Shown here in pieces: positions 32,440 through 45,015 of a stretch of DNA of 64,000 nucleotides (position 1 is its first letter; the number at the start of each line of letters is the position of its first letter). The notes under the pieces were generated by a model. That model saw nothing but the letters and a program-made list of their open reading frames with translations, searched no databases and was not told the DNA's origin. Source of the stretch: Nymphalis io. Its lineage: Eukaryota; Arthropoda; Insecta; Lepidoptera; Nymphalidae. Made by a program: the position numbers and the translations under genes. The DNA is taken from assembly GCF_905147045.1 (NCBI RefSeq), contig NC_065897.1, positions 9,439,001 to 9,503,000 on the forward strand. The letters are read 5' to 3'.

Positions 32440-35045
32440 GCGTAATTATAAATACTTTATTTTATATCTTTAGCTGTTGCAATGCCGTTCTTTAAATTTG
32501 TTTGTAAGCTATTATCCGAAACGAGACTATTTTAGTAGCAATTCGTTAAACGGTATAAATAATTGTATCGCAACGCCATCTAGCAGCGACTACATCAAAC
32601 TTGATAGTATAAAAATACATCTGTGTAGAATTTTCATAGTGATTGGTCAAGATTCTAATTCTATTAATCCGAAACATATATATACCAATATGCATGTATT
32701 TATTTAGAGCGGGTATATTTATTGTTACCGTGCAAATATATTTTAAGATTAGCAATATTTATCGTTATAAAGTTAAACATTGTTTCATTGAGCACTCAAT
32801 CATTCGCATGAGCTGCTCCTTCAGCTCATTTGCACAGACAACTCGCGCGGAAAATTATTTCTTTTCATATTCCCATTTTTCACGTCTTACTTAAAGTTTT
32901 CATCCAATGACTGGGGAGTTTACAATTCCTCTGTTTATTTTTACTTTTTTCCGCTGACGGAGTTTTTCTCCGTTAAACTGTTTGTTTTTCCTAATTGCCT
33001 TACATTTTAAATAATTTTATTGTGGTTAAATAGCATTATTAGTTGTATTAATTATTATAAGGTTAGTTAGTAATAAAACCCTAATATGTTTTATGATCAC
33101 TAAAATTTATTTTAAGGAATGAGAATTAAATGAATGTTTGTTAACTATTGTTTCTTCATTAGCAAACAAAAAAGTGGTACAAAAATGAACAAAAAACAGT
33201 AAGTAACCGAATTAATAAAAAACCGAAACGTTCATCAGTTAACGACACTCGCAGAACTTTTATTAAGAAAGTACCAGAGCGACAGAAACAGACATGAGGT
33301 ATGGAAATTACGTCTCCCCGCGGCGACTTGCTTTCACGGTCCACTGGGTTGATCATAATAAAAACTCGCGCCGTCGCCTTCGCGCGAAGTTTGACCATAA
33401 ATTCGTTGGTCGCAGTAATCGTCCGCCGACGGCGAAATTCCTTCCCGACCCTAGATCTACTTTTAATATAATAATAAATATCACAAGATACACTACTTTT
33501 TTGTAAAGTTTTTTCTTTGTTTCCCTGAGGGTGAGCCAAGACCATTAAAAATGTTAGGGTGGGCGGTATTTTATTCGATTTTAAGTGTGTAACGTTCTTA
33601 ATGGTGGTTGTATGGTATCGTAAATTAGATGTATTTTTATAATATACATTATTTATTAAATTTATCTACTTCATTTTAATTATAAAAAAAAAAAAAAAAT
33701 CTTACGATAACTACAGATCTTAGTTTTTTTTTTTTTAATTTAGAAAGAACTAAGCGCAATTAATCATAATAAATTTAATCTCACAAAACGTAGATAATTC
33801 AACGCATCCAAAATAGCAATTCTTAAATTCGATTTATTAGATTTGAAACTCCACAGTAGCGAGTTATACCACTCATTTTGAACTAGAGAGGGTTAACTTT
33901 GAAGTATCATTGCGTTTATTAATGGTCAAGTTCAGCCCTGCCGCGAACGCCCCAATTGAAACTGATTGCTTTAAATGAATTATTAAATTGACATCATTTG
34001 TTATGAGATATCTTATTTTAGGTAATTTGTTTTATAAAATGTTATTTTTCGGAAGAATTCATCTCTTATAATTTTATCTAAATTATTTCATTATTATTTG
34101 GTATCTTTTGGGTTCCTTTGCAATTAATTTTAACATTTAATCACGCAGTTGAATGTCAATTAGTTATTTAATTCGATTTAAAAAATCTTTAAAAAAAATA
34201 TAACAATTACATTTTCATAATCGACGCTGAGCTGAAGAACGCCTTAATATAATCATTTTATGCGTGCAAGCATTAATTATACAATTTTATTAATTTTTTC
34301 CGCGGCGCACGTAAAATTGACACTTATTGCTTTCGGGTGAATTTATCCCGAAAAACCAATTAATCACGTCGACTCTGTCCAATAAATTCCTTACGGACTT
34401 TAATTATTTTCTTATGATTTTAATTTCTCGACACCCTCGCCCAATCTTGGATTTGCGAACAACTGTCTCCACTCTGATATTTTTTTAACTTCGAGTTTCG
34501 CGACTTTTATTAATAAAGAACAAAGATAATTAATACTACTTAAAATTTGTTTAAGCATTATTAAACTTAATTAAGATTTTTTATAAAGCTTTAAATAACA
34601 TTTTTGGATTTCATTATAGAGAAAAACGTGTTCTTTTTTTTTTCTTATTCAATTGCTGTTATTAAAAAGGGCGTATGTATATATAATACAAAAACTTACA
34701 CTAATAACGACGATTTTTAAACAAAAATATTCATGCTGAATTAAATGTTAAATGAGAACTCATACTGAGTATATATAACTGTATATGCTGATATAAAAAT
34801 GACATGAAGTTAAAATACAAACATGTATATGTACAATATATTGATAGATATGTTTGTACTATACGTTAATTTTACATAATCCCTTGATATAGTAAAAATA
34901 TATTTAAATTTCAATATTATATTGGCTTGTAATGTTTATTAGAATACTCAGTAGTAGTTTAAAATATATAACAAATAAACAGAAAATATGAAATAAGACA
35001 TTGGTTTTCAACAGAAAAATTATTATAGAAATATATCTTTTTTTA
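32440..35045. other. Intergenic DNA with two GC-richer islands
   Basis: No supportable gene. GC/CpG-richer islands at about 33290-33455 (CCCCGCGGCGACTTGC, CGTCCGCCGACGGCG) and about 34220-34450 (with several TTAAT or ATTA homeodomain-like cores) differ from the AT-rich background and are candidates for regulatory sequence. The 128-codon minus-strand frame over 33159-33545 looks accidental. Confidence 0.4.
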
Positions 35046-35055
35046 CAAAATATGT

Positions 35056-35235
35056 AAGCGGACGGGCGAATAGGCCACCGGATGGTAAGTGGTCACCGCC
35101 GCCAATGGACATTGGCACTGTAAGCAATATTAACCGTTCCTTATACCAATGCGTCACCAACCTTGGGAACTTAGATGTTAAGTCGCTTGTGCCTGTAGTT
35201 ACACCGGCTTACTCAGACTTTAAACAGAAACACGA
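35056..35235 (-). repeat. Family B repeat, minus strand
   Basis: The plus-strand text GGATGGTAAGTGGTCACCGC, GACATTGGCACTGTAAGCAA and CACCAACCTTGGGAACTTAG is the reverse complement of the 3' part of the 52061-52345 element. The left end is the A/T-rich tail side. Confidence 0.8.
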
Positions 35236-35315
35236 CAATATTAAAGATTGTTATTTAAATTGTACCGTTCAACCGTACCGTTGTACCGTTATCTGGTACC
35301 TAACCAGACAGGCTC

Positions 35316-35625
35316 AGTACAGTAACAGTAACAGCCTGTTAATGTCCCACTGCTGGGCTAAGGGCTCCTCTCCCTTTTAAGAAGAAGGTTTGGAGCTTTT
35401 TCCACCACGCTGCTCCAATGCGCGTTTGTAGAATACACATGTGGCATAATTTCAATAAAATTAGACACATGCAGGTTTCCTCACGATGTTTTCCTTCATC
35501 GTCAAGCACGAGATGAATTATAATCACAAATTAAGCACATGAAAATTCAGTGGTGCTTGCTCGAGTTCAAACCCACGATCGACGGTTAAGATTCACGCGT
35601 TCTAACCACTAGGCCATCTCGGCTT
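35316..35625 (-). mobile_element. SINE family A copy, full-length, with 10-bp TSD
   Basis: 310 bp with the tRNA-like head at the right end (A and B box on the minus strand) and the 3' end at left (CAGTAACAGTAACAGCCTG). AGACAGGCTC flanks both sides (35306-35315 and 35626-35635). Confidence 0.9.
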
Positions 35626-35635
35626 AGACAGGCTC

Positions 35636-37039
35636 GTACAAAGCTAAGTAAATTTGATAAAATAAAATGATACAACGAACTCGCTAGCATTCTAGCCACC
35701 AGACCGTAATGATTAGTACGGTAGCTACTTTATTGTTGATTTGTATAAATCTATTTAAATATCGGATATATTTATACAAGTAGTTTCTGTGGCAAACAGC
35801 GATTCTATAAAATTATTGATTAAGCTACTTTTTATAGGAGGGTATAATTACGAGTAACGGTGTCGGTTTACAATAAATTGATAAGCTTTATCTGATTGTA
35901 TTTAAAAATAATAAGTTAAAAATAAAAACTGAATAAAAATAAACATCATCTAAATACAGATAGCATTAAAAAATAATTTATTCATAAGCATTGATAATCG
36001 AATGGCATGCTATTATCAGACCTCGACCTAAAATCGAGCAATTAGAAGCCATTTGTCCACAACAAAAGGAGGTCTTTTCGGCCCCCTTTTCTTACGAAAT
36101 TAGTGATGACTTCAATAAAAATAATTCTTGTCTTTTAAGCAAATTGCATCGCGAAGTCCAAGGAAAGCCTTTAATTAAGGTCGGGCCCTCCGCCACCCCG
36201 TAAACAGCGTTGCGGCCGTCACCTTTTATTTTTGTTAATTCCAGGGACTCTTTCTTCGCCGCATAAGTTACTTTCACCCCTTTCCTCCGTGATTCTTTAC
36301 GCCTTTTTGTCACCGTTTTGAATTCTTTTGAAGAAACCCCTTTCTTCCCATTTGCTACGCCCGTCGATATTAACTCGACGAAGAGTTAAACTTTTTAATA
36401 TCCGTTAAATTTTGTTACGCTGTCGCTAATACCTTTTAAGGAAATTTATAAAAAATTCTAGCACTTAACGGCAATCTTGTTAGAAGAAAAAGATTTATAC
36501 CCTTATTTTTGGTATTAAAGGATGTCATATTTTCTTCGATGCGAATGTTAAGTTGTTGTTGTAACCGATTTCGTGTTACAGTAATATTCTTTAAAAAAAT
36601 ATATAAAGTAGTATTCAATGCGCGTATATAATACAACGGCGAGTCCGTTGTATTTTATTTATAAATAAAACTCCCTTGTCTTCTAAAAGAACAAATGAAA
36701 CGATATTTCTTAAGATTCATTAAATTATTCACAAGGGAACAAAGAATAAAAAATAATGTAAATTAGATCGAAATGTTTAAAAAAAAGTTGTTTGGAAACA
36801 CAAGAGATCGTGATGGGGCCGCAGTTGTCGGGACACGGAATTTTTAATCCATTTCCCGCAGTCGATTAATATTCAGGGCTCGGCCGGTCTGGTTCATCTC
36901 CTTTTCCATTATTGCTTGGACGACGACATCGTCTTGTACCATCACTTTGATTTGAAAATAATTACCTTCCTCTTGCAACTATACAATTAGAATATGGTAT
37001 GCAGTTTGCTTTGCGTACCAATTTAATACTGAATTACGA
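35636..37039. other. Intergenic DNA with GC-richer islands
   Basis: Islands at about 35990-36380 and 36800-36950 have balanced composition, homeodomain-like cores (TTTAATTAAGG, GATTAATATTC) and no clear ORF. Possible cis-regulatory sequence; conservation not tested. Confidence 0.35.
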
Positions 37040-37145
37040 CTCAGTTTCTTGCCGGTTCTTCTCGGTAGAATCCACATTCCGAACCGGTGGTAGCGCTTGA
37101 CGATTCATAAGTACTTGTAAAAGTCTATTAGAATAAAAAATATTT
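37040..37145. repeat. Lepidopteran dispersed repeat C
   Basis: GCCGGTTCTTCTCGGTAGAA, CGAACCGGTGGTAGC and ACTTGTAAAAGTCTATTAGA form a motif order I recall from many lepidopteran sequences. A second, diverged copy lies at 46062-46165. Confidence 0.65.
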
Positions 37146-38554
37146 TGTTTTTTGATTTATATACTTATGAACCGAAAGCGTATTTGAAATAAGAATTGTG
37201 TGCTTATAATAATTTTATTTTAATTATTGATTTTTTAATAAGATTTCTATAGTTAAGCGTTGCCTTGAATTGTAGCTTATACTATAATTCAATCTAACAA
37301 AGTTCGGTCCGACAATTATAAGATCCATTATGCATCTTCAAACGGCAATATTGTCTTAATATATTCAATATCCGGAGAAATGATAATTTACCGACGGTTG
37401 GAATCCATTATGGGTATTTACTTGACCTGAGCTTAGTGCTTACTAAGACAACAGGGGTGACCGTGCACTGCTTACGAACATCATAATATTGAGGTACTTC
37501 GAGAACACTTACCGAAATTCTCAAGGGACTAGCGTTAAATACATGGTAGAAACATATAATAACAAGAGAATACCTACTATTTTAATATAGTTAGCTTTAA
37601 ATGTATAGATTAAAATAAATGTTGAAAAGTGAACATACATTAAGTATTCACTGAGTTATTTATTTACTTTTATAGTCGAATCCCCCTAGGATAGCATTGA
37701 AACAATACCCGGCACGGCATGTCATAGCAGCTAATTTCGGAAAGAACGCGCCGACTATTGTCTTGTGCTGATCTCACTCCAATTATTGGATTTTTTTCGC
37801 ATAAAATTATAAGAATGAAAAAAATATATAATGCACGAATATTTTCTTAAACACTTGTTTACTAAATGGCCGTTAGTTAATCCTAAAATTGCTTGGTATG
37901 CCCGAAACTCAATAAGGAGGACTTCATTTGCGTACATAACTTCATACCTATGTCATGTATGTCAGAATGATTCTTTCGCTTTGCATAAAAATAGGATGGC
38001 ATCGAATACAAATATTTAACAATACTTCATTAATAGATAAGTATTATTTTCAAGTATCTCAAATGTCATGTTGATAACGTAACAGACAAATAAAGAAACC
38101 AAGCATATTTTTAAAAGCTATTTACTCCATAACGATATACTATTTAAAAAAAAAGAATTCTAAATTTTGAAAAAGGAAAGATTTAACAGAAACTCGTAAG
38201 CATAAACAAACATTACACTCGCAGCTGTCAATAAGAAAATAAAAGAAGATAAATAATACGAAGACAAACAGAAAGGTGAATCGAAATTACCGCGACCTGA
38301 ATTTGGAATTCAAATCTCGAACGCTGGCTTTTGCATTGGTAACACTCTTCTGATTCCTGATTTTCATATGAAATATAGATGTATACATATTGTTGCAAAG
38401 CTGTATTTTTGTAGAAAATCGATCTAAAGACTGACAATTATTACTGTGTTATTTTAATAGCACCATGTCGCCCGAGCTCCGCTCAACTTTATTAATTAAT
38501 TGATTAGTTATATATGTATATTTGTAGATATTTGTTTTTTTTTATACCTAAATA

Positions 38555-38680
38555 ATTCGACTCAAAAGTAACACCTATCTATATACAAAATTTGAGCTGT
38601 ATCATTGGAGCCGTTTCCGAGTTACACAAAACTTAAATACAAGAATTCCTCATTTAATATTTATAAGATAAGATAAGGAG
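38555..38680 (+). repeat. Probable LINE/Helitron-derived fragment
   Basis: The phrases AAAATTTGAGCTGTATCATT, GGAGCCGTTTCCGAGTTACA and ACAAGAATTCCTCATTTAA resemble a repeat widespread in Lepidoptera. Class uncertain. Confidence 0.45.
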
Positions 38681-39510
38681 TATTCTAAAGTACCGTTAAT
38701 ACTCAACGTTACCGTCTTTAAACTTAAAGTTCACGTATGTATTTTAGGTTTATCAATAAAGATAAGTAAAAATGAAGTGTCTGCCTATCTATTTGCGAGA
38801 AAATAACTATCTTTTTTGATTGGGACTACCGCTGCTACCTAATAATTTAAATATTTTATACCAATAATTCGAACAGGCACTGGCACAGGCAGGTACGTTA
38901 AAGTGACAGATTTTGAAGGATCCGCTGGGAAAACCATGGCTTATTAGGTTTTTTTATATAGTTTTTTATAAACGTCTTAGGATCCAAATAAAAATTAGTA
39001 AATTCAAAAAATAGTTCTAATACTAATAGCAATCACTGGCAAATAATTTGACGTCTCCGCAAAAATATGTTTATGGCCTTTCACGAAATATTTCAAGAGG
39101 GAAATCCGGGATAATCTATAAATATTGCCCTCGACACTTTCACTCGTAGCAAATTTTAAAGCGACAGTATTCCTTATTGTACCCGAGCCACGTGAAAAAT
39201 GTATGCACACCCCCTCATCGTAATATACGACGCGCGTAGGGAGTTATTAAAATTATAAACAAATAAAATTATTCAACACGCACCCTTACGAATCAATTCT
39301 TTGCTTAAATCTTCCGAATGAGAATCGAATATATATCCTCTTTAAATCATTGTTGACAAATGTTTTTTTTTATCAATAAATGTTTTTTAAAATGAATATT
39401 TTATCAAATTTACAATCAATAAATATTTTTAATAATTTGTATTATTATTTTGTAACGTTACACAAATACATGTCTGACTCAAACGTTTACACTAGTGTCA
39501 CTTATATTTT

Positions 39511-39573
39511 TTTGTCCTCCCGGTAATATAAATTTGCCCTCCCGGTAAATATAAATTTACCGGGAGGGCAAAT
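39511..39573. repeat. Perfect 19-bp-arm palindrome plus direct copy
   Basis: Arms 39532-39550 (ATTTGCCCTCCCGGTAAAT) and 39555-39573 (ATTTACCGGGAGGGCAAAT) are exact reverse complements around ATAA. A near-identical half-unit (TTTGTCCTCCCGGTAATATA) precedes them at 39511, giving a direct-direct-inverted arrangement. Confidence 0.92.
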
Positions 39574-40254
39574 GACTTTCACCTACTTAATGTCCATTAA
39601 AAAAAAAGTTTTCAAAATTATCGCAACACATCAACTAAAAATGTAAAAGAATGGTTAATATTAAATTGCCTATTCTGCAACTAAGTAAAAATTCTTACTG
39701 AAAAAGTTTTTAATTTTATACCGTCTGAACCCACAATGAGTAGACACTGCTGAAATATGTACAGTTTTTTATAAGTATAAACGAAGAATGTCTGGTACGA
39801 AGTCACCAGAAATAGCAATTTCCCGTTCGATCTCATGTCGAAGTTTTTCTTATATCGATATTCACGTTAACCCTGTTCCCTTTATTTTATATTAAAGCGA
39901 TAAACATGTCGATTTCTCGAGTCACGCCTGGCCGCGCTCCCTCACAGAATATGCAAGTCATGAGAAAGCGCTTATCACGAGGTTTAGATACCTTCGAGAT
40001 AGACGTGAGATGAATTATGTTACACATCGCTATGTGATGCTAGTTCACTTCAATTTGCATTCCTGAATATATTCTCTAAATAAACAATCACAGAGGTATA
40101 ACAGCCGTTAGTAATCATTTATGGCTGACCTAACGTTATGAGCGCGAAAATCATTTTGTATTTTACTTGAATAATTATTGATTTATTCATAGTTTCAATT
40201 CCCGTTTAGATTTACCAAAGTACACTTTTTTTTGTGTACTCGAATTGAGGCCAT

Positions 40255-40370
40255 CGTTCTCAATTGCGTTTATTTTAGTATGTCAGATGGGCAATGATCA
40301 CCACCTATTGATTCTAAGGCTATATATTCTAGGCCCCTGTACCTGTGATAATATTGACTAACTTACCGTT
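40255..40370 (-). repeat. Weak family B remnant
   Basis: GATGGGCAATGATCACCACC followed by CCTGTACCTGTGATAA recalls the end and middle of family B in reverse orientation. Very diverged. Confidence 0.3.
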
Positions 40371-40839
40371 TAGACCGAAACACAGCGAAACAAATTATTG
40401 GTATTTGGCGGTAGGATAATTGATAAGTAAGTAGTGTACTTGTTATGTGATGTTTATTTCCAGTCCTCCATATAACTACAAGCTTATCATTTCGTCATCA
40501 AAATACATAAACAAACAAACAAAATTTACACTATATTATCTATACTTATACAAACAGCACATCTAAAACTATTGAGTAAAAAGCTGAAATTTTCGTATAA
40601 ATTTTTGTTTTACTCAAAAATATAAATGATTATTACTTATTTCTACTTATAATATAAATTTTCTATATAGATTGTAGATTTATCCATTTAAAAAAGAAAA
40701 CCGTTGATTTATATAATGGGTATTTTTTTTTTATTATTGCTTTTTACGTTGGTTGATTATATTATTGTGATGGAAAGTTCCGTTAAAAGAATTTTGTACA
40801 TCATAAATAAAGTTTCGATTACTCTAATCCACGGTTTCA

Positions 40840-40964
40840 GGGTTCGTATCGGACACTTCAACAATGGCGTTAAAAATGAGTTCGCTGTCCAGCTGTCAGA
40901 CCCGATGAATCACTCCTCTGCACTTCGAAGAAATATCTACAAGGAGTTATTTGCACAATATTAA
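40840..40964 (+). other. Open segment after acceptor-like site, unproven exon
   Basis: TTTCAG at 40834-40839 is followed by an open frame of about 40 codons ending in TAA (VRIGHFNNGVKNEFAVQLSD and so on). It has balanced codon-like composition in an AT-rich region but no recognised domain, partner exon or start. It could be an exon, a repeat remnant or chance. Confidence 0.15.
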
Positions 40965-42304
40965 ATGTTTCCAAATATTCAGTTATATTTGCTTTATTGG
41001 AAACTTGGGACCACGCCATGTCTACAATATTAAACTAACTCAAAAGTATATTCGAAATTGATAAAAAGTGCAAATTAAACTAATCAATAATTTTCGAAAA
41101 CAAACATTATATTTAACATTAATAAAAAAGTCTTCTTCACTTCGAATATTAACCTTCTTAATTCTTGAATCCTTCGAACACTAAATTCCTGAAGTAGATA
41201 TAATGTATCAATTCATTACTTTTTACTTACAAGTATCATCGTAGTAAGTATTATGAGTTTTCTGTACAAATATGTAATGATTAATATACTGTTAGCGATT
41301 ATCTGTGGACAATAGCACTGGCAACATACGCATCGTAGCTGTCATGGGCTTCTTTTGTTTCTATATTATTGTAATTGTTATCTGTCAGTTTACGATATCG
41401 ATATCATTTTCAAATGATTTTATCGCATAATTAACCTCCTCAATCCTTTCGTATCTTGATAAAATGTCGATAAAGTCAGAATTTTGTGATTAATTACTTC
41501 TTTTAAAATCCATACTCGTAAATGGAATTACCTACATAGTGTGGATTCTTCAATATGGATATGCAGCAGTTCTATTAATAATAATAAAACATGTTGCAAA
41601 GGAAATTCCTTCAATAGCTTTAGGCTCATAAAGCTACCGTGTTGAACAACGATTGTGTGAACAAGCGGCCGCCTGGGACGCAAAACTTCAACAATTCCCT
41701 GTTGGCTTGTCGCGAGCAGAGTTTTACGACCAAATTAATATAGCAAATTAATGCGTTCCGCAACCGTATAATTTTAGCGTATGAGAGGGTTTCTTGCGAC
41801 ATACCAACATATTGAACACCTCATAAAAGATAACATCGTCTGTCACCAAAATATTTATCCAAACTCAACCCTTATGGTAAACGATATAGCTATCAGTTTC
41901 GCATGTATTCGTTATATGAAATGCCAAAATACTTGTAATTGCTATACTACCGAAAAGTGAGTGTAGTAGGGCGAGATTCGTATCATTTTTCCATATGGAA
42001 ATGATGTAACGAACAGAGCGCACAAGACAACAAGGATATGCTAATTAAAGGAAAACATACAGAACGTGTTCCCCGTTTATTTTCAGTCCACGAGGCATAG
42101 AAAACGGTGATCGTTTTTTAATTTCTTCTCCATTAAAAAGATACGATCCTACGTTCCGGAAAAAAAAAATATTACGATTTTAATAATTTCGTTCTACAGT
42201 TGTGTAATAGTTTGTCGAATATGAATGAGCAAATTATATAAATATGCTTATTAAAATGACTTCTATTTATTCCGAACTAATTGTCCATTGCTCTTTTATT
42301 TTTT

Positions 42305-42440
42305 AACGCGAAACTAACTGTTAGTATCTGTTTGTTCCCTCACCACGACTAATTCTCTAAACCAAATGTAACGAAATTTGATATAGAGGTAGTTTGGGAT
42401 CTGGATCAAAAGGTCAAAGGCAATATATAAATTACGGGAT
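42305..42440 (+). repeat. Diverged fragment related to the 63156 repeat type
   Basis: Contains CTAAACCAAATGTAACGAAA, TTTGATATAGAGGTAGTTTG and GATCTGG, the phrase order of a common insect repeat. Diverged. Confidence 0.45.
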
Positions 42441-44683
42441 TTGACGCGGATAGAGTCGCGGTGTATTAACAGTTTTAGTTAGTATTCTAACCGAAATATA
42501 TTAAATGACTTTTTTGTTTCATATAATTATTTCATACACATGTAATGTGCTCTTGTCAGAATTTGGACCACGGCGGCCAATTTCAAAGAATATCTTTTTG
42601 CGCAAATAATTATAGTGCACAAGTATGTGCAAAAGTACTGGTGCACTCTCTATATAAAACTCTTATAGCTAAAGTACTGTTATCCAACATGTCTAAAATT
42701 CAGTCGCACGGTCAATGGCTTTGGTTTTTCTAAGGCATGAGATTGCAGCAAAAAGCAATTGAAGTAATACAAAATATTTACACATGTTACTACATACATG
42801 TTACTTTCGTTCAATAATGAAGTTTGAACATTATCAAGTATTAAGTTAAAATATTTAATAATCTGCATTACTTTTAACTTATCCAGTAAATGTTATGTAT
42901 TAAATTTTTACCAGATACATATTGTATGAAATAGGCAGAAGTAAAAACAATCTACTTAAAAGACGTTCAATTATTCGTACACATGTTAAAGCGAATTGCG
43001 TCAGAGTTTATAAGGAACGTGTGTTTATGAGTACGATTCGTCACGACAATTGAACACACGGAGGGTCTGATGAGGAACATTTCTTAGCTATACAATAAAA
43101 AGCAGGTAGTAAGTATGTTTAATTTGCAACATTCCTGCCTATTTACTTAAATTAACTTTACATTAAGGAAAAGTAATCTTTTTAATTAAAATCTTATGTC
43201 GCACACGCGTCAAACGTAAAAAGCTATCCTTAATAGAACATTAAATAAACTCTTATATACCTTTAGTAGCATGTCTAGCATATACATTTAATAGAATTTT
43301 CTTATTTATAAATTTTAAAATTTTTAGCAGTAATCGTCGCTACATAATAAAATGTCCGGACTACTTACTAAACAATCTTGCCTACGTTCAGTTTACTTAA
43401 CATCACTAACTACGCTTGCCAAGATATTAAGCATGTAGAAGCATTGACGCACATATGAGTATAATGAATACATTTAATATTACAACGGACGTCGACAATA
43501 TCGAGAGCAAACAATTAGAGGCAAGTTAGGGAGACGGGGGGCGCCGATTAAGTTATACACATGCGGGTTAGAGGGTAACCCTGACTCAGGAAGATTAAGA
43601 TTCATCGGAAGACCCTTACATGGAACAAACATTGTATTACGAGCCGGTGTCTTGGCGATGTTTGCTAAAGGTAGGCGGATGTTAATTTAGAATTCACCCC
43701 CTTGAATGCCGTGCCCAATATTAATATTTTGCTACTGTCGCGTTGAGATTATTCTCGTTCTATAAACTTTCGAGAAGAAATGTTAGAACTTAGAATTAAA
43801 CTTGGTTTTCTTTGGCTAATTTGCGGTTACAAACAAGGGGTGGAACGGGATAGCCATTAATGTCCTGGAAACGCCTTCGGGCTGTCCACAGCTTGACCGT
43901 CCGAAGGGAACACTCTGCACTATTAAAGTGCTAAGAGGGACATTATTTTACCCTCTTGGGACTTGTCATCAGAATAAATTAACGGTTTAATTGTCCCTAT
44001 TATAGTTTACGGAACTTTGGAGGTGACATTTGATATAGTGAATTTTTATTTAATGCTAGAAATTATTTACTAATATTTAAATAATTTTGTCAACATATTG
44101 CATATTGTTCGCCATGTTCGTGCTCCTTCATTTAAAAGACTGAATTTATTGTTTCTATATAAACAACATTTCTCCAAACTAAATATAAAAAATAGCTTAA
44201 TATCGAATCATGACGTAAATTATTATAGATAAAAAAGATACGTCACCAATGGCCTTATTAACATTATTATAAAATTATTTTGAGTTCTAATGATATTTTT
44301 TTCCAAAATGACCTCTGCACGATAAACAAGTTAATCTGTAAGATGAATGTCGTACGATCATTGTGTCGTAGGGGCAGCTGAATGATGAGCTTCTTTTGTC
44401 TCGCTCAGCGGAGGCGAGACAATGTAAGAATGGACTAGCGCGTCAGCAATCGCCAATGGTCGAGAAATATTTGAACGTGCAGACTTATAAATAATTAAAA
44501 GTGACACTTTATTTATTTAATACTCTCATAAAATATATTAGGTATGTACGCGATATATGTGTAAAAGTAACAGTGAAGTTATCTGTATAGACTACTTTAC
44601 TTTAGTGCTGGATAAAGTAATTGATTGACAGCTTCAATTAAGAGTATCAGCAACAATAACAATTATTTATATTAATGATTTTG

Positions 44684-45015
44684 ATTGCCTCGTTGGTCTA
44701 GTGGCTTGATGTAAGTCCTGGTCAGGCCAACAAAAAGTTGAGTTTTTCTGTCAGAAAATTCTCAGTAGCAGCCCGGAGTCTGTACACTCCCGTGCCTCGG
44801 AAAGCACGTAAAGCCGTTGCCGTCCTGCGCCTGAAGTCTTTCCGGTTGTGTCGGATTGCCGTTCTATCGGATTATAAGAGTTAAGGAATAGAGAGTGCAC
44901 CTGTGTTTGCGCACACACTTGTGCACTATAACATCTTCTGCGTAGTTGGCTAATCTTTCTTGAGATTAGCCGTCGTGATCGAAATCGGTCTGGAGGACAT
45001 TATTATTATTAATTT
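44684..45015 (+). mobile_element. tRNA-derived SINE family D, near full length
   Basis: Starts with a tRNA-like A box (TGGTCTAGTGG at about 44693). The B-box region looks deleted (GTAAGTCCTGGTCAGGCC). The body reads CAGTAGCAGCCCGGAGTCTG, CGTGCCTCGGAAAGCACGTA, GTGCACCTGTGTTTGCGCAC and GATCGAAATCGGTCTGGAGG, and it ends in an ATT repeat at 44998-45011. I recognise it as a widespread lepidopteran SINE. No target-site duplication identified. Confidence 0.85.

Larger units (their letters stand above)
37146..44683. other. Intergenic DNA, no gene found
   Basis: Mostly AT-rich, with the repeats listed separately. Balanced-composition islands at about 39890-40030, 41640-41720, 43500-43700 and 43830-43990 carry no ORF and could be regulatory. 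A 9-bp-arm hairpin (TTGTCTCGC / GCGAGACAA) lies at 44396-44422. Confidence 0.4.

Noticed and set aside
33159..33545. 128-codon minus-strand frame
   Set aside because: No domain or splice context; the composition of the GC island explains the lack of stops.
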